DNA from: JAJUFS01 sp964599565
GTDB taxonomy: Bacteria; Pseudomonadota; Gammaproteobacteria; Natronospirales; JAJUFS01
DNA length: 44,703 nucleotides
Direction of reading: 5' to 3'
Assembly (NCBI GenBank): GCA_964599565.1
Contig: CAZRFE010000011.1
Coordinates: forward strand, 1-44,703
A program made the translations under genes and the position numbers. A model generated the notes under the pieces. That model searched no databases. It worked only from the letters and a program-made list of their open reading frames with translations, and was not told the origin of the DNA. Shown piece by piece: positions 23,549 to 31,027 of the stretch; positions within the stretch are counted from its first letter, which is position 1; every line of letters starts with the position of its first letter.

Positions 23549-23694
23549 GGAGCGGGCCAGCTTGCTGGATATGTCGGGGTGAGTGGTCAAGCGGATTACG
23601 GTGCGCTCGGGCCCGCACGGGATGTTTCGGCTACCCTGTGCGGCCAACCCGCAGCGCGGCGAGTGGTAAGGACTCACCCGTCGCCCGACCTGCA

Positions 23695-23725
23695 ACGAAA
23701 AAGGCCTCGCTTTCGCGAGGCCTTT
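23695..23725 (-). terminator. terminator after the putative late regulator gene
   Basis: An 11-bp perfect stem (AAAGGCCTCGC/GCGAGGCCTTT) with loop GAAA on the minus strand is followed by UUUUUCG. It lies 57 bp downstream of the stop of 23782-24447. On the plus strand the U-tract is weaker (TTTCCT), so it could also act there. Confidence 0.85.
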
Positions 23726-23781
23726 CCTACAGTGACAATTCACCAGTCTGGATAGAAATGTAGCACCGCGGGTTAACACAA
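23726..23781. other. short spacer after the putative late regulator gene
   Basis: 56 bases between the stop of the regulator gene and its terminator. Nothing else is seen. Confidence 0.4.
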
Positions 23782-24447
23782 TCAAGCATATTCCTCGCGC
23801 TTTGCCGCGGCGTTCATCGCGTCCTGGTGCGCGCGGATTTCCTCCGACACCAACCGGTGCAACTGCTTCTCATCGACAAGGCCGTCATCGATCAGCATGA
23901 GACACGTGCCGATCGCGGCGTGCGCATCCGCCAGCAGTTGCCGCCAGCGCGAAGCCGAGATGCCCAGCATCCCGCAGGTACGCTCCCGGTACGCCATCAG
24001 CGACTCCCCGACATCGCGGAACCGGTAGACGTAGAACTCGGCGCGACCGCGGAATGGCTTCGTCGCGGTGAAGAACATGTTCAGGTATTCGGCGCGGATC
24101 ACGTCCAGAAGCTCGGGGCGCGCGTGCGTGGCGTAGATCACCGAAAGCTCCACGCGGGCCGCGTCGTCATTGATCGCCGTGCGCAGTTCACGCTTCACCT
24201 TCGTCTGCGACTTCCTGCCGGTCGGCAATCCCTTGGTCTTCCGGTAGAACTGCGGGTTCGGGTGCCGCTTCGCTGAATCGGCATCGATGTTTGCCTGCTG
24301 GATCGCGACGAGCGGGTGCGTGCTGGTGTCGCCGATATGCCGCGACCAGAGCATTTCGCTCGCCCATCGGTCGAGCCTGCCCTGCAGCTCGCCTGTATGG
24401 GTCTCGCGCTGTTCCAGGTATTCCAGTGCTTCCGCCTTCAGGCTCAT
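23782..24447 (-). CDS. hypothetical protein in the late-regulator (Q) position
   Basis: A 221-aa protein, mostly helical. A helix-turn-helix-like stretch lies near residues 157-177 (CGMLGISASRWRQLLADAHA), resembling the DNA-binding tail of phage late regulators. It is the last gene of the early/middle arm, ends in a terminator, and is followed by the structured interval and late operon, the position of antiterminator Q. The function is inferred from this position. GAGGG precedes the ATG, which overlaps the 45-aa gene by ATGA. Confidence 0.6.
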   Translation of the reverse strand: MSLKAEALEYLEQRETHTGELQGRLDRWASEMLWSRHIGDTSTHPLVAIQQANIDADSAKRHPNPQFYRKTKGLPTGRKSQTKVKRELRTAINDDAARVELSVIYATHARPELLDVIRAEYLNMFFTATKPFRGRAEFYVYRFRDVGESLMAYRERTCGMLGISASRWRQLLADAHAAIGTCLMLIDDGLVDEKQLHRLVSEEIRAHQDAMNAAAKREEYA

Positions 24448-24581
24448 CGCGCCACCCTCACGTAGGTTTGAACCGCCGCAATCACCGCTGGATCATCACG
24501 CCCGATTTCCAGCGCCCAGCCGATCAGAACAGACGCTAGCCAGTGCCGAGTATTCCGCCACGCTGTCCGCCATTCGCTCAT
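24444..24581 (-). CDS. 45-aa small protein
   Basis: A short frame overlapping its neighbours by exact ATGA at both ends (24578-24581 and 24444-24447). The product has a hydrophobic stretch HWLASVLIGWALEIG and a C-terminal helix (PAVIAAVQTYVRVAR); it may be membrane-associated. The double overlap is the main evidence that it is real. Confidence 0.6.
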   Translation of the reverse strand: MSEWRTAWRNTRHWLASVLIGWALEIGRDDPAVIAAVQTYVRVAR

Positions 24582-24964
24582 CGATCCTCCACCGGTCCTT
24601 TCGTCCAGATGAACTCGCTCACGTCGTCGATCGCTTCGCCGCTTGTGACCTTCTCGGTCGGGAACCGCAGGACGGTCCAGCCGAGCTTTGCCGCGGCGTT
24701 GTACTTCTCGCAGTCGTCGATGAACCCCTGCCCTCGCGTGTGCCGGCCGTTCGACCAGACGCCGCCCTCGACCTCGACGGCGAGCTTGTATTCCGGCCAG
24801 GCGAAATCGAACTTCCAGAGCCGGTCAGGGTGAAAGCGATGCTGGCGGACCGGCTGCGGGATCTTCTCCGCCCGGCAATGCAGGGCGAACGCCTCCTCGC
24901 CCTTGCTTTTCTCGCCACGCGCGTTCGATGTACGGACGGATGCGGTCTTTGCTCGCCCTGCCAT
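24578..24964 (-). CDS. DUF559/Vsr-like endonuclease-fold protein
   Basis: A 128-aa protein with a PD-(D/E)XK nuclease pattern: GEEAFALHCRAEKI, FDFAWPEYKLAVEVEGGVW (acidic residue, then ExE), FIDDCEKYNAAAKLGWTVLRF. DUF559 proteins are related to Vsr and resolvase-type nucleases. ATG 24964 has GGGAGG upstream. It may process replication or recombination intermediates or act in phage-host conflict. Confidence 0.78.
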   Translation of the reverse strand: MAGRAKTASVRTSNARGEKSKGEEAFALHCRAEKIPQPVRQHRFHPDRLWKFDFAWPEYKLAVEVEGGVWSNGRHTRGQGFIDDCEKYNAAAKLGWTVLRFPTEKVTSGEAIDDVSEFIWTKGPVEDR

Positions 24965-25070
24965 GCTCACCCTCCCAGCGGTGGAGAAAGGCCTTGATGC
25001 CGGTTGCGTCGTATGTCCGGACAACCCAGCGTCCGAGACACGTCAGCAGCCATTCCTCGCTGTCGTTCAT
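24825..25070 (-). CDS. small hypothetical protein overlapping the DUF559 gene
   Basis: An 81-aa frame starting in an ATGA overlap with the DUF551 stop. The first ~58 residues look genuine (EEWLLTCLGRWVVRTYDATG, IRPYIERAWREKQG). The last part overlaps the DUF559 start by 140 nt and is Gly/Pro rich, so the annotated end may be read-through of limited importance. Confidence 0.55.
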   Translation of the reverse strand: MNDSEEWLLTCLGRWVVRTYDATGIKAFLHRWEGEHGRASKDRIRPYIERAWREKQGRGGVRPALPGGEDPAAGPPASLSP

Positions 25071-25261
25071 TCATGCGGCGCTTCCGGCAGAGGCATCCAG
25101 TGAGTCGGCTCTGAATCAAGCGGCTCGCCAGCGGTTGCCGCTTCACACCACCACCCGTCAGGGTCGTAGTTGCAGACTTCCATCGGCATGCTCTTGTCCC
25201 AATACACGAGCACGTCCTCAAACGGTTCCGGCAAACGATCCTTCACGCTTATCCACTTCAC
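25067..25261 (-). CDS. DUF551 protein
   Basis: A 64-aa DUF551 member from GTG 25261: WISVKDRLPEPFEDVLVYW at the start and THWMPLPEAP at the end, the two family signatures. AGGTGA precedes the start, and GTGA overlaps the previous stop. Function unknown; second copy of the family in this phage. Confidence 0.85.
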   Translation of the reverse strand: MKWISVKDRLPEPFEDVLVYWDKSMPMEVCNYDPDGWWCEAATAGEPLDSEPTHWMPLPEAPHE

Positions 25262-25503
25262 GCCCTCACCTCCCTTTTCGTCGGCTCCTCGTGCCGCAGG
25301 ACTTCCATGCTCATCCCGCTGTCGAGAATGATCACGCGGCAGTCCTTCATCGCCTCCGAAACCGACTTCCATATGTGATCGACCTGTTCCGGCCTGATCT
25401 TGAAAGGCACCTTGATAATCACGGAGTCGCCCGGCCTCAGCTCCAGCTTCGCAACCTCGACGCGCACCGCTTCAAACAAGTTCTTACGCTTGAATGGCCA
25501 CAT
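25258..25503 (-). CDS. conserved phage hypothetical protein
   Basis: An 81-aa protein opening with MWPFKRKN and then an alternating strand/helix pattern (LELRPGDSVIIKVPFKI, VDHIWKSVSEAMKD, VIILDSGMSMEVL). Not recognised with confidence. It lies 2 nt after the upstream gene. Confidence 0.65.
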   Translation of the reverse strand: MWPFKRKNLFEAVRVEVAKLELRPGDSVIIKVPFKIRPEQVDHIWKSVSEAMKDCRVIILDSGMSMEVLRHEEPTKREVRA

Positions 25504-25505
25504 GG

Positions 25506-25751
25506 TTACCTCCCCATCCCCAGCGCCGCGCTCTGAAGCTCAAGCTCCGCGCACGCCGCCTCGATGTCTGCAATAAACTGGAACAGGTCGAACTTCGTGC
25601 GGTATCCGCGCCGCTCGATGTACGTCCCGACGTGGCAGCAGTCCTGTTCCGGTCGCCGCTGTCCACCGTGGTAGATGCGCTTGCCGTCCGTGTAGACGCT
25701 GGTGACCTCGCCGGACTGTATCCGGGAGAGCGCCCACTTGAAGCCGGTCAT
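25506..25751 (-). CDS. hypothetical protein after the HNH gene
   Basis: An 81-aa protein from ATG 25751. A TTG at 25814 would add 21 residues but overlap the HNH gene. The product is soluble (FKWALSRIQSGEVTSVYTDG, FDLFQFIADIEAACAELEL). Not recognised. Confidence 0.6.
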   Translation of the reverse strand: MTGFKWALSRIQSGEVTSVYTDGKRIYHGGQRRPEQDCCHVGTYIERRGYRTKFDLFQFIADIEAACAELELQSAALGMGR

Positions 25752-25765
25752 GTCCTGCGGTTCTT

Positions 25766-26218
25766 TCACTGGTTCGCCGCTCCCTGTCTGCGCTTTCCAT
25801 TCCTCACGCGGCAAACATGGCTCGGGTGTACGCCATACTTGTCCGCCAAGACCTTGTCTGGCTTTCCGCTCTGTCTGATTTCACGCACGGCAGCATCCGA
25901 GAGTTTCGCGACGCCTGATCGCTCTCCCGACGCCGACCGATTACGCGAGTACATGTCGCGCATATTCTCAACGTGGGTTCCGGGGCGCAGGTGCGACGGA
26001 TTTACGCACGCCACGTTGTCGCAGGAGTGCAGGATGTGAAGCCTTTCATCGAAAGGTCCTTGGAACGCGCGATACGAAATGCGATGGGCAAGCTCCAGCT
26101 TGCCGTTAACTCGCATCTGGCCGTATCCGTGATTGAATCGCGCACCTAGCCACAACCAGCAGCCGCACTCCGTGACCGGTATGGATTTCTCTTGGATACG
26201 TCGCTGCAAGACTGTCAT
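25766..26218 (-). CDS. HNH homing-type endonuclease with C-terminal HTH
   Basis: A 150-aa protein. The N-terminal HNH_3 domain is visible in CWLWLGARFNHGYGQMRV, ELAHRISYRAFQGPFDERLH, and the catalytic core HSCDNVACVNPSHLRPGTH. The C-terminus (GVAKLSDAAVREIRQSG, VLADKYGVHPSHVCRVRNG) is a DNA-binding HTH/NUMOD-type region. Free-standing homing endonucleases of this kind spread between phages. The start overlaps the DUF1364-like gene by ATGA. Confidence 0.88.
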   Translation of the reverse strand: MTVLQRRIQEKSIPVTECGCWLWLGARFNHGYGQMRVNGKLELAHRISYRAFQGPFDERLHILHSCDNVACVNPSHLRPGTHVENMRDMYSRNRSASGERSGVAKLSDAAVREIRQSGKPDKVLADKYGVHPSHVCRVRNGKRRQGAANQ

Positions 26219-26526
26219 GGAAGCTTCCACACGCCCTCCTGAATGCACCGCGTTTGAGTCTCAAGAATGAGGAGTAAAAATTCGACCGCTCGCCCGTCTG
26301 TATTTCCTTCGGCGTAGCTATCCATGTATGAATGGCAGACGCCGCAGAGATGCGCCGTGCAGTGATCGTGCGCCTTCACCGCGCCGCCCTTACCGAGCCG
26401 TGAGGCGTAGAGGCCGCTGTAATGCGCGGCCACTACGGTTCCGTCCTGACGGCCGCACTTGATGCACGGCTGACCTTTCGCGGCATCCGTGTATCGCTTC
26501 GAGACGATGCGGGGCTGGCGGAACAT
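26215..26526 (-). CDS. DUF1364-like zinc/HNH nuclease-type protein
   Basis: A 103-aa protein. The pattern PCIKCGRQDGTVVAAHYSG, GGAVKAHDHCTAHLCGVCH then MD matches DUF1364-type phage proteins with two CxxC/CxxCH zinc sites and HNH-like histidines. Relatives sit in the nin-type region and are suspected recombination nucleases. The start overlaps the SPFH gene stop by one base. Confidence 0.72.
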   Translation of the reverse strand: MFRQPRIVSKRYTDAAKGQPCIKCGRQDGTVVAAHYSGLYASRLGKGGAVKAHDHCTAHLCGVCHSYMDSYAEGNTDGRAVEFLLLILETQTRCIQEGVWKLP

Positions 26527-26936
26527 CACTGCTCCGCCTTCACCGTCTTTCCAGCTTCGAGCAACGGCAACCCTGCCTCGGTCGGCACGTAGATGATGTC
26601 GGCCTGATTGTTTTCGAGCGACTGAATCCAGAGGTACCGCAGATATGCCTCCGGACCGCCGAACGAGTTCACGACGAGTGCCGTTGCTTCGGCGAGGCCG
26701 CGCGCGCGAGCCACTTCCGCCTGATTCAGCAGTTCTGCGGAATCGAGTTTCGCCTGCGCTTCCTCGACCATGATTCGCCGCTGGTACTGCGCGAAATTCA
26801 GATCGGCCTGCCCAGCGACACCTGCGCGCCACTTGTTCCAGAGCGGCAGCCCGAAGAACAGCGTCCACAGCACCGCGACCACGAGAATCACGATCACCAA
26901 CACACCGAGCACCGCATTGCCTTTTTCGTACTTCAT
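26526..26936 (-). CDS. SPFH/band-7-like membrane protein fragment
   Basis: A 136-aa protein with an N-terminal transmembrane helix (AVLGVLVIVILVVAVLWTLFF, residues ~8-28, quoted in two parts: AVLGVLVIVI and LVVAVLWTLFF). It continues with a charged helix (IMVEEAQAKLDSAELLNQAE, VARARGLAEATALV) typical of the C-terminal part of stomatin/HflC proteins, and ends YVPTEAGLPLLEAGK. The central SPFH domain is largely missing, so this is a minimal or truncated form. It could affect host HflKC-FtsH, a lysogeny regulator in lambda (speculative). Confidence 0.7.
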   Translation of the reverse strand: MKYEKGNAVLGVLVIVILVVAVLWTLFFGLPLWNKWRAGVAGQADLNFAQYQRRIMVEEAQAKLDSAELLNQAEVARARGLAEATALVVNSFGGPEAYLRYLWIQSLENNQADIIYVPTEAGLPLLEAGKTVKAEQ

Positions 26937-27403
26937 TGCCAGTTACCTCCTCCGGTTAACCTCGATACCTCTGCGAAAACGTCAGCGGTCCACGTGGAAC
27001 CGTAGACGCGAATCCACTTCTCTCGGAGCGTTGCCGCGAGGCTCAGCAATTCGTCGTTCGTCGTCTCGCTGTACGCGAGTGAACGGGGCGCCTCGTGCAC
27101 GTTGCCCTCGATGTCCCGCCAGCGATCTACGTGGCCGCATGCTTGAGTCCATGCCTTGCGAAACTCGTCAGGAGTGTCGAAATACGGAACGTCCACGCAG
27201 ACATCCGGATCAGGCTGGTTCTCGAACCCGACGCGGATCAGCACGAAGAAGCGGCGGTGATCCTTCGCGTCCCGGTTCTTCACCTTCGGGCGATCAAAGG
27301 CGATCAGTTCCCCGGCGCCGTGACGGTTCAGCCAGGCTCGGTCGTCATCGTCCAGCGGGACGAGAGATTGGCCGTGCTTGACGAAGTACAGGGTGTCGTT
27401 CAT
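26933..27403 (-). CDS. DUF1367 protein
   Basis: A 156-aa protein. The pattern LVPLDDDDRAWLNRHGAGE, FDRPKVKNRDAKDHRRFFVLI, VPYFDTPDEFRKAW and YSETTNDELLSLAATLREKW fits DUF1367, a nin-region family of unknown function. It overlaps its neighbours by 4 nt. Confidence 0.82.
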   Translation of the reverse strand: MNDTLYFVKHGQSLVPLDDDDRAWLNRHGAGELIAFDRPKVKNRDAKDHRRFFVLIRVGFENQPDPDVCVDVPYFDTPDEFRKAWTQACGHVDRWRDIEGNVHEAPRSLAYSETTNDELLSLAATLREKWIRVYGSTWTADVFAEVSRLTGGGNWQ

Positions 27404-28962
27404 GCGGCCTTCACCTGCGCGAGCTCGATGCAGTTCGCTTCGACCAGCGCCTTTGCCAGCATCGGCACCACCGAGTTGCCGCACATGCGGACCTGCGCCG
27501 ACTTGCTCAGCGGCTTTCCGTTGAACTCGATGTCAATGCGGTAGGACTCCGGGAAGCCCTGCGCCTTGTAGAGCTCATGCGGTGCGAGCATGCGCATGCC
27601 GATGTCGACGATGCGGTGAAGAACGCCCTTCACCATCACAAGGCCGAAGCGGTCCTTCGTCGGAATCGTGTGCATCGGGTCCGTGATGTCGATGCCGCCC
27701 TCCTCGTTCCCGTAATACTTGAACAGGAGTGCGCGCACTTCAGCGATATGCAGCCCGCCCGCCTGGACAGTCGGCATCGGTGTGTCGGTCGGCTGGCCGT
27801 CACGACAGGTTCCTTTCAGCTTCACCATGTGCGAAGTGACAATTCCCATCGCGTGAGGCGCGCCGGCGGGTCGCACCTTCGGGCCAGCTGTGATCGTGTG
27901 CACCGGCTCCGACATCGCGCTGCCCGTGCTGCCGGTCCGGAATTTCGTGAGGAATGCGCTCACCAAGGCGAAGTGCCCGCCCTTGACCTGTGCGCATTGC
28001 GTTCGCACTGGTTCATCCGCGGGCATATTCCGCTGGTTCGAAGCGTTGGCGTGCTCAGTGATGTAGGGCGTTACGAGCGCGCCTTGCGACCCCTGGCTCG
28101 TAACCGTCCAGTACGGCTCATCGACGCCGCGAACACGTGGGCGCTGTCCGCCGCGTTCGCCGTTGCGTGTGTTCACGATGAACGGCTCCTCAGCGTCGAT
28201 CACGTAGCGCTTTATCCCGCGCGCGATCCGGCGCATGGTGTTCTCGGCCAGTGGGCGCTTGCGCTCGAAGATCGACGGGCAAGGCAGCGACCAGTCGATG
28301 CAGTCCGCCGCCGTCGGCCACGGTTTCAGGCCGCGCGCCTTCGCTTCCTTCGGATCGCAATGTGTCGGCTCCGGCCACACGATCGGGCGACCATCACAGC
28401 GCGCGATGATGAACAGACGCTTGCGGATCGTCGGCGCGCCGTAGTCGCACGCGCGCAGCACACGCATCTCGACCCGGTATCCCATGCCCTCAAGGCCCTT
28501 CTTCCAGCGTCGGAACGTCAAGCCGCGGCGCTTCGGGCATGGTTTGTTGTCCGGCGTGAGCGGTCCCCACGTCTCGAACTCCTCGACGTTCTCGAGGATG
28601 ATTACGCGGGGGCGAACCGCTGAGGCCCAGCGATGCACAACCCACGCGAGGCCGCGGATTTTTTTGTCGACCGGCTTGCCGCCTTTCGCCTTCGAGAAGT
28701 GCTTGCAGTCCGGCGAGAACCAGGCGAGGCCGACAGAGCGACCACCGCAGGCTTCCACCGGATCGATGTCGAACACGTCCTCGACGTAGTGCCGCGTGTC
28801 CGGATGGTTCGCCTCGTGCAGGGCCACTGCCTCCGGATCGTGGTTGATAGCGATGTCCGGCGAGCGGCCCAGTGCCATCTCGATGCCGGTCGATGCACCG
28901 CCACCGCCGGCGAAGTTGTCGACGATCAGTTCGTTCCAGATGTCCAGGCGCTGCTGTTTCAT
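27400..28962 (-). CDS. C5-cytosine DNA methyltransferase
   Basis: A 520-aa Dcm-type enzyme: motif I DNFAGGGGASTGIEMALG, motif IV WFSPDCKHFSKAKG with catalytic Cys in PDC (instead of the usual PPC), motif VI ILENVEEF, motif VIII-like KRLFIIARC, motif IX APHELYKAQGFPESY and motif X GNSVVPMLA. It has a long variable region (~220-430) with repeated (D/E)P(M/V)(H/R)T patterns. No cognate restriction gene is nearby, so protection against host restriction is likely. Confidence 0.92.
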   Translation of the reverse strand: MKQQRLDIWNELIVDNFAGGGGASTGIEMALGRSPDIAINHDPEAVALHEANHPDTRHYVEDVFDIDPVEACGGRSVGLAWFSPDCKHFSKAKGGKPVDKKIRGLAWVVHRWASAVRPRVIILENVEEFETWGPLTPDNKPCPKRRGLTFRRWKKGLEGMGYRVEMRVLRACDYGAPTIRKRLFIIARCDGRPIVWPEPTHCDPKEAKARGLKPWPTAADCIDWSLPCPSIFERKRPLAENTMRRIARGIKRYVIDAEEPFIVNTRNGERGGQRPRVRGVDEPYWTVTSQGSQGALVTPYITEHANASNQRNMPADEPVRTQCAQVKGGHFALVSAFLTKFRTGSTGSAMSEPVHTITAGPKVRPAGAPHAMGIVTSHMVKLKGTCRDGQPTDTPMPTVQAGGLHIAEVRALLFKYYGNEEGGIDITDPMHTIPTKDRFGLVMVKGVLHRIVDIGMRMLAPHELYKAQGFPESYRIDIEFNGKPLSKSAQVRMCGNSVVPMLAKALVEANCIELAQVKAA

Positions 28963-29273
28963 GCTGCCACCCCGAAAAGGTCTTGTTGATTCACATGCTC
29001 CGGCGCCACCGCCTTGAGCGTGTGCGCTTCCTCGCCTGTAACCGGGCACGTGACGCGGCAGAGCGATTCGCGGATGAGTTTCGAGTCCAGCAATTCCTTT
29101 GCGCGGCCGCAGACGCTCTGCAGCGGGATGTGCAGGATTGCCGCGATCTGATTGCGCGTGTGCGGACCCTTCTGCAGCAGTTCGTAAACTCGCATCCACT
29201 GGGAAAGAGCCTTGCCGCTGGCGATGTGCTTGCGGTAGGCGTCGATACTCACGCGGCGGACGGCGGTTTTCAT
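28959..29273 (-). CDS. winged-helix DNA-binding protein
   Basis: A 104-aa protein with wHTH pattern: MRVYELLQKGPHTRNQIAAI, LHIPLQSVCGRAKELLD, then a wing with CRVTCPVTGEEAHTL. It lies between the two DNA methyltransferase genes with ATGA overlaps on both sides. It may regulate the operon or assist replication; the target is unknown. Confidence 0.7.
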   Translation of the reverse strand: MKTAVRRVSIDAYRKHIASGKALSQWMRVYELLQKGPHTRNQIAAILHIPLQSVCGRAKELLDSKLIRESLCRVTCPVTGEEAHTLKAVAPEHVNQQDLFGVAA

Positions 29274-29698
29274 CGGGCGCTACCTCTGAAAATCACTACT
29301 GCGCTCGGGAATGGCGCGTTTGCTTTTGCGCCGCCGAACTTGAGCCGACCGCGTATGAATCGGATTTCTCCATTCGCGGCGTAGTCGTGCCACCAAGCGG
29401 TATCCGTTCGCGCCGGCACGAGACAAACCACGGTCGCCCCCCCCTGAGACGATTCGTAGGCCTTGCGCATCCAGTCACCAATCTCACGGCCGTAGGGCGG
29501 ATTCATCCAGCACTTTCCGCGCCACTCCTGCGCGAGGCCGTCGTCCTCCGGCGTGAAATACCTCGCACACTTCGCGTTCTCAGGAAGCGCGCAAACATCC
29601 AGCTCGAAGGCGAATTCCTTATCGAGTTCCCCGAAGAAATCACGGGGAGTGGCCCATTCGATTTTTTCACTGGAGAAATGAACCGCCAGATTGCTCAC
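29270..29698 (-). CDS. phage DNA N6-adenine methyltransferase (Dam family)
   Basis: A 142-aa protein matching phage N-6-adenine-methyltransferases: WATPRDFFGELDKEFAFELD, motif IV CWMNPPYGREIGDWM, VCLVPARTDTAWWHDY, FIRGRLKFGGAKANAPFPSA. From GTG 29698 (GTGA overlap). It would methylate adenine in phage DNA, altering restriction sensitivity or regulation. Confidence 0.9.
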   Translation of the reverse strand: MSNLAVHFSSEKIEWATPRDFFGELDKEFAFELDVCALPENAKCARYFTPEDDGLAQEWRGKCWMNPPYGREIGDWMRKAYESSQGGATVVCLVPARTDTAWWHDYAANGEIRFIRGRLKFGGAKANAPFPSAVVIFRGSAR

Positions 29699-29904
29699 GC
29701 CGCCCTCCCATGCGCTTCTTCCCAGCGCTGCTCCAGCCACTTCTCCGCCGGATCTTCCGGCGCCGCCGTCACCATTCCCGCGTACACGCTTGTCAGGAAC
29801 TGGACGAGCTTCGGCGTGAATTCGTACTCGAACACTTCCGCCGCCTCGCGCATCACGCGAAGCTGGTTTGCATCCGGGCGGATGGGGACGCGCTTGGTGT
29901 TCAT
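29695..29904 (-). CDS. small hypothetical protein before Dam
   Basis: A 69-aa helical protein (PDANQLRVMREAAEVFEYEF, AEKWLEQRWEEAHGRAA) overlapping both neighbours by ATGA. Not recognised. Confidence 0.65.
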   Translation of the reverse strand: MNTKRVPIRPDANQLRVMREAAEVFEYEFTPKLVQFLTSVYAGMVTAAPEDPAEKWLEQRWEEAHGRAA

Positions 29905-30341
29905 GCGGCACCCTTGAGCGCAGCGCGGACGGCTTTCATGTGATCGCGGCCGCGCGCCTTGCGGTCGGCAATCTGCTGCTCGGTTTCGGGCGGGTCGAGT
30001 GGGAGAAGCCGGTGGTACGACGGCGCGATTTCCGGCTTCGGTTCTTCCTGCGTGCACAGGTCGATGAACTGCGTCAGGTTCGGCGGGAACTCGGAGCGCG
30101 CGCGCACCATGCGGTTGAGTCCGTTGACCAGCTGCTCGTCGCTGACATCCGCCATCGCACGCAGCCAGGTATCGTTCGGCACCGCGCCGTACTGCGTCGC
30201 CCACACGGAACCGAACGTCTCGCGCATGACGCGCCAGACCTTAGCCGCTCGCGCTTTCGCGTAGCTCGCGCTCGGCTTGTCGCTCGTAGTCGTCGAGGGC
30301 TTGGCTATCGCTTTCGAAGCGAGTTTTGCCGCGTGCTGCAT
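29901..30341 (-). CDS. replication protein P-like (helicase loader)
   Basis: A 146-aa protein. The block KVWRVMRETFGSVWATQYG, TWLRAMADVSDEQLVNGLNR and SEFPPNLTQFIDLC matches lambda gpP-type proteins that load DnaB at the origin. It follows the O-like gene, whose end it overlaps by 101 nt; GGGAGG 6 nt before ATG 30341 supports this start. Confidence 0.8.
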   Translation of the reverse strand: MQHAAKLASKAIAKPSTTTSDKPSASYAKARAAKVWRVMRETFGSVWATQYGAVPNDTWLRAMADVSDEQLVNGLNRMVRARSEFPPNLTQFIDLCTQEEPKPEIAPSYHRLLPLDPPETEQQIADRKARGRDHMKAVRAALKGAA

Positions 30342-30939
30342 GGGTGCCTCCCGGCCGGCGTTCGTTCGCCAGCCATTTGCGATACGACGCGTCAGGGTCA
30401 GCGGTGAGCTTCCCTTCGGCGGCGTAGTGGTCTTTGAATTTCTGCAAGGTGAGATCGGAATGCGGCAGCGATTGGATCGCTGCGAAGGCAATCGTTTCTG
30501 CCGAGGGTTGCCAGTCGTCCGGAATCGGTGCGCGTGTAGAGAGAGATAAATCTCTTCTCTTCTCTTCTGGTCCGCTTTTTGTCCGCGTCTTGTCCGCATC
30601 ACGTGCGGACGTTTTGCGCGCCGCTTCCTTCGCTCTTCGCTTCGCGCTTTTGCCGTTGTGAGATTCGAAGTTGACTGCGATCAAGCAGTTACCTTCGATC
30701 TTCAACCAGCCAGCGTCGGCGACGGCTTGCGAGAAACCAGGCCAACCGATTTCCTCGTCCATGATCGCGAAGGAGTAACCGGGGAGTCGTCCGTCAGGTG
30801 AGTGAGCATCGAACACAGACCAAAGCGCATGCAGTCCGCCAATGGTCCGCAATTTGTCCGCATTCAATGCGGACCGAATCTGGACAACTGCCGGATCGCG
30901 CGCGAGGTCGCGGCGCATCTTGATCCACTCTTCAGCCAC
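30241..30939 (-). CDS. replication initiator O-like protein with DnaT-like C-terminus
   Basis: A 232-aa protein. The N-terminal replisome-organiser/winged-helix region (EEWIKMRRDLARDPAVVQI, LHALWSVFDAHSPDGRLPGY) is followed by a basic linker (KSAKRRAKEAARKTSA). The C-terminal DnaT-type DnaB-binding domain reads IPDDWQPSAETIAFAA, LTLQKFKDHYAAEGKLT, YRKWLANERR. GTG 30939 is chosen over ATG 30987 because GGAGG lies exactly 8 nt before it. The phage origin often lies within or near this gene. Confidence 0.82.
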   Translation of the reverse strand: MAEEWIKMRRDLARDPAVVQIRSALNADKLRTIGGLHALWSVFDAHSPDGRLPGYSFAIMDEEIGWPGFSQAVADAGWLKIEGNCLIAVNFESHNGKSAKRRAKEAARKTSARDADKTRTKSGPEEKRRDLSLSTRAPIPDDWQPSAETIAFAAIQSLPHSDLTLQKFKDHYAAEGKLTADPDASYRKWLANERRPGGTHAARGKTRFESDSQALDDYERQAERELRESASG

Positions 30940-31027
30940 GGCTGAAACCTCCAAAACCCCGTTATCGCCCCACGGAAAACCACTCAATCGCAGGGCCGAA
31001 AAAAAGCGCAGCCGATGCTGCGCGCCG

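Larger units (their letters stand above)
23215..23694 (-). ncRNA. candidate structured leader or noncoding RNA
   Basis: About 480 bases without a credible gene but dense in exact stems. Minus-strand examples are CAGGGA/TCCCTG, AGCC-GCAA-GGCT and GCCC-GAGA-GGGT (GNRA loops), GACTCTG/CAGAGTC, CCCCCG/CGGGGG (23409/23442), CGGC/GCCG, GAGA-GTCC-TCTC and ATCTA-GTCC-TAGAT. A 9-bp stem with one bulge lies at 23613-23643, and outer stem GGGTGAGT/ACTCACCC (23577/23672). GNRA loops favour the minus strand. It is bounded by two minus-strand terminators and follows a possible late regulator. It could be the late leader or a discrete RNA. No promoter was identified. Confidence 0.4.

Noticed and set aside
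23577..23679. tRNA-like shape with outer stem GGGTGAGT/ACTCACCC and a D-arm-like start
   Set aside because: There is no T-arm with a TTC-type loop and no anticodon arm of correct size; better read as part of the structured RNA region.
23543..23785. 80-codon minus-strand frame in the interval after the late regulator gene
   Set aside because: It reads straight through the perfect terminator stem, has no binding site and a noise-like sequence.
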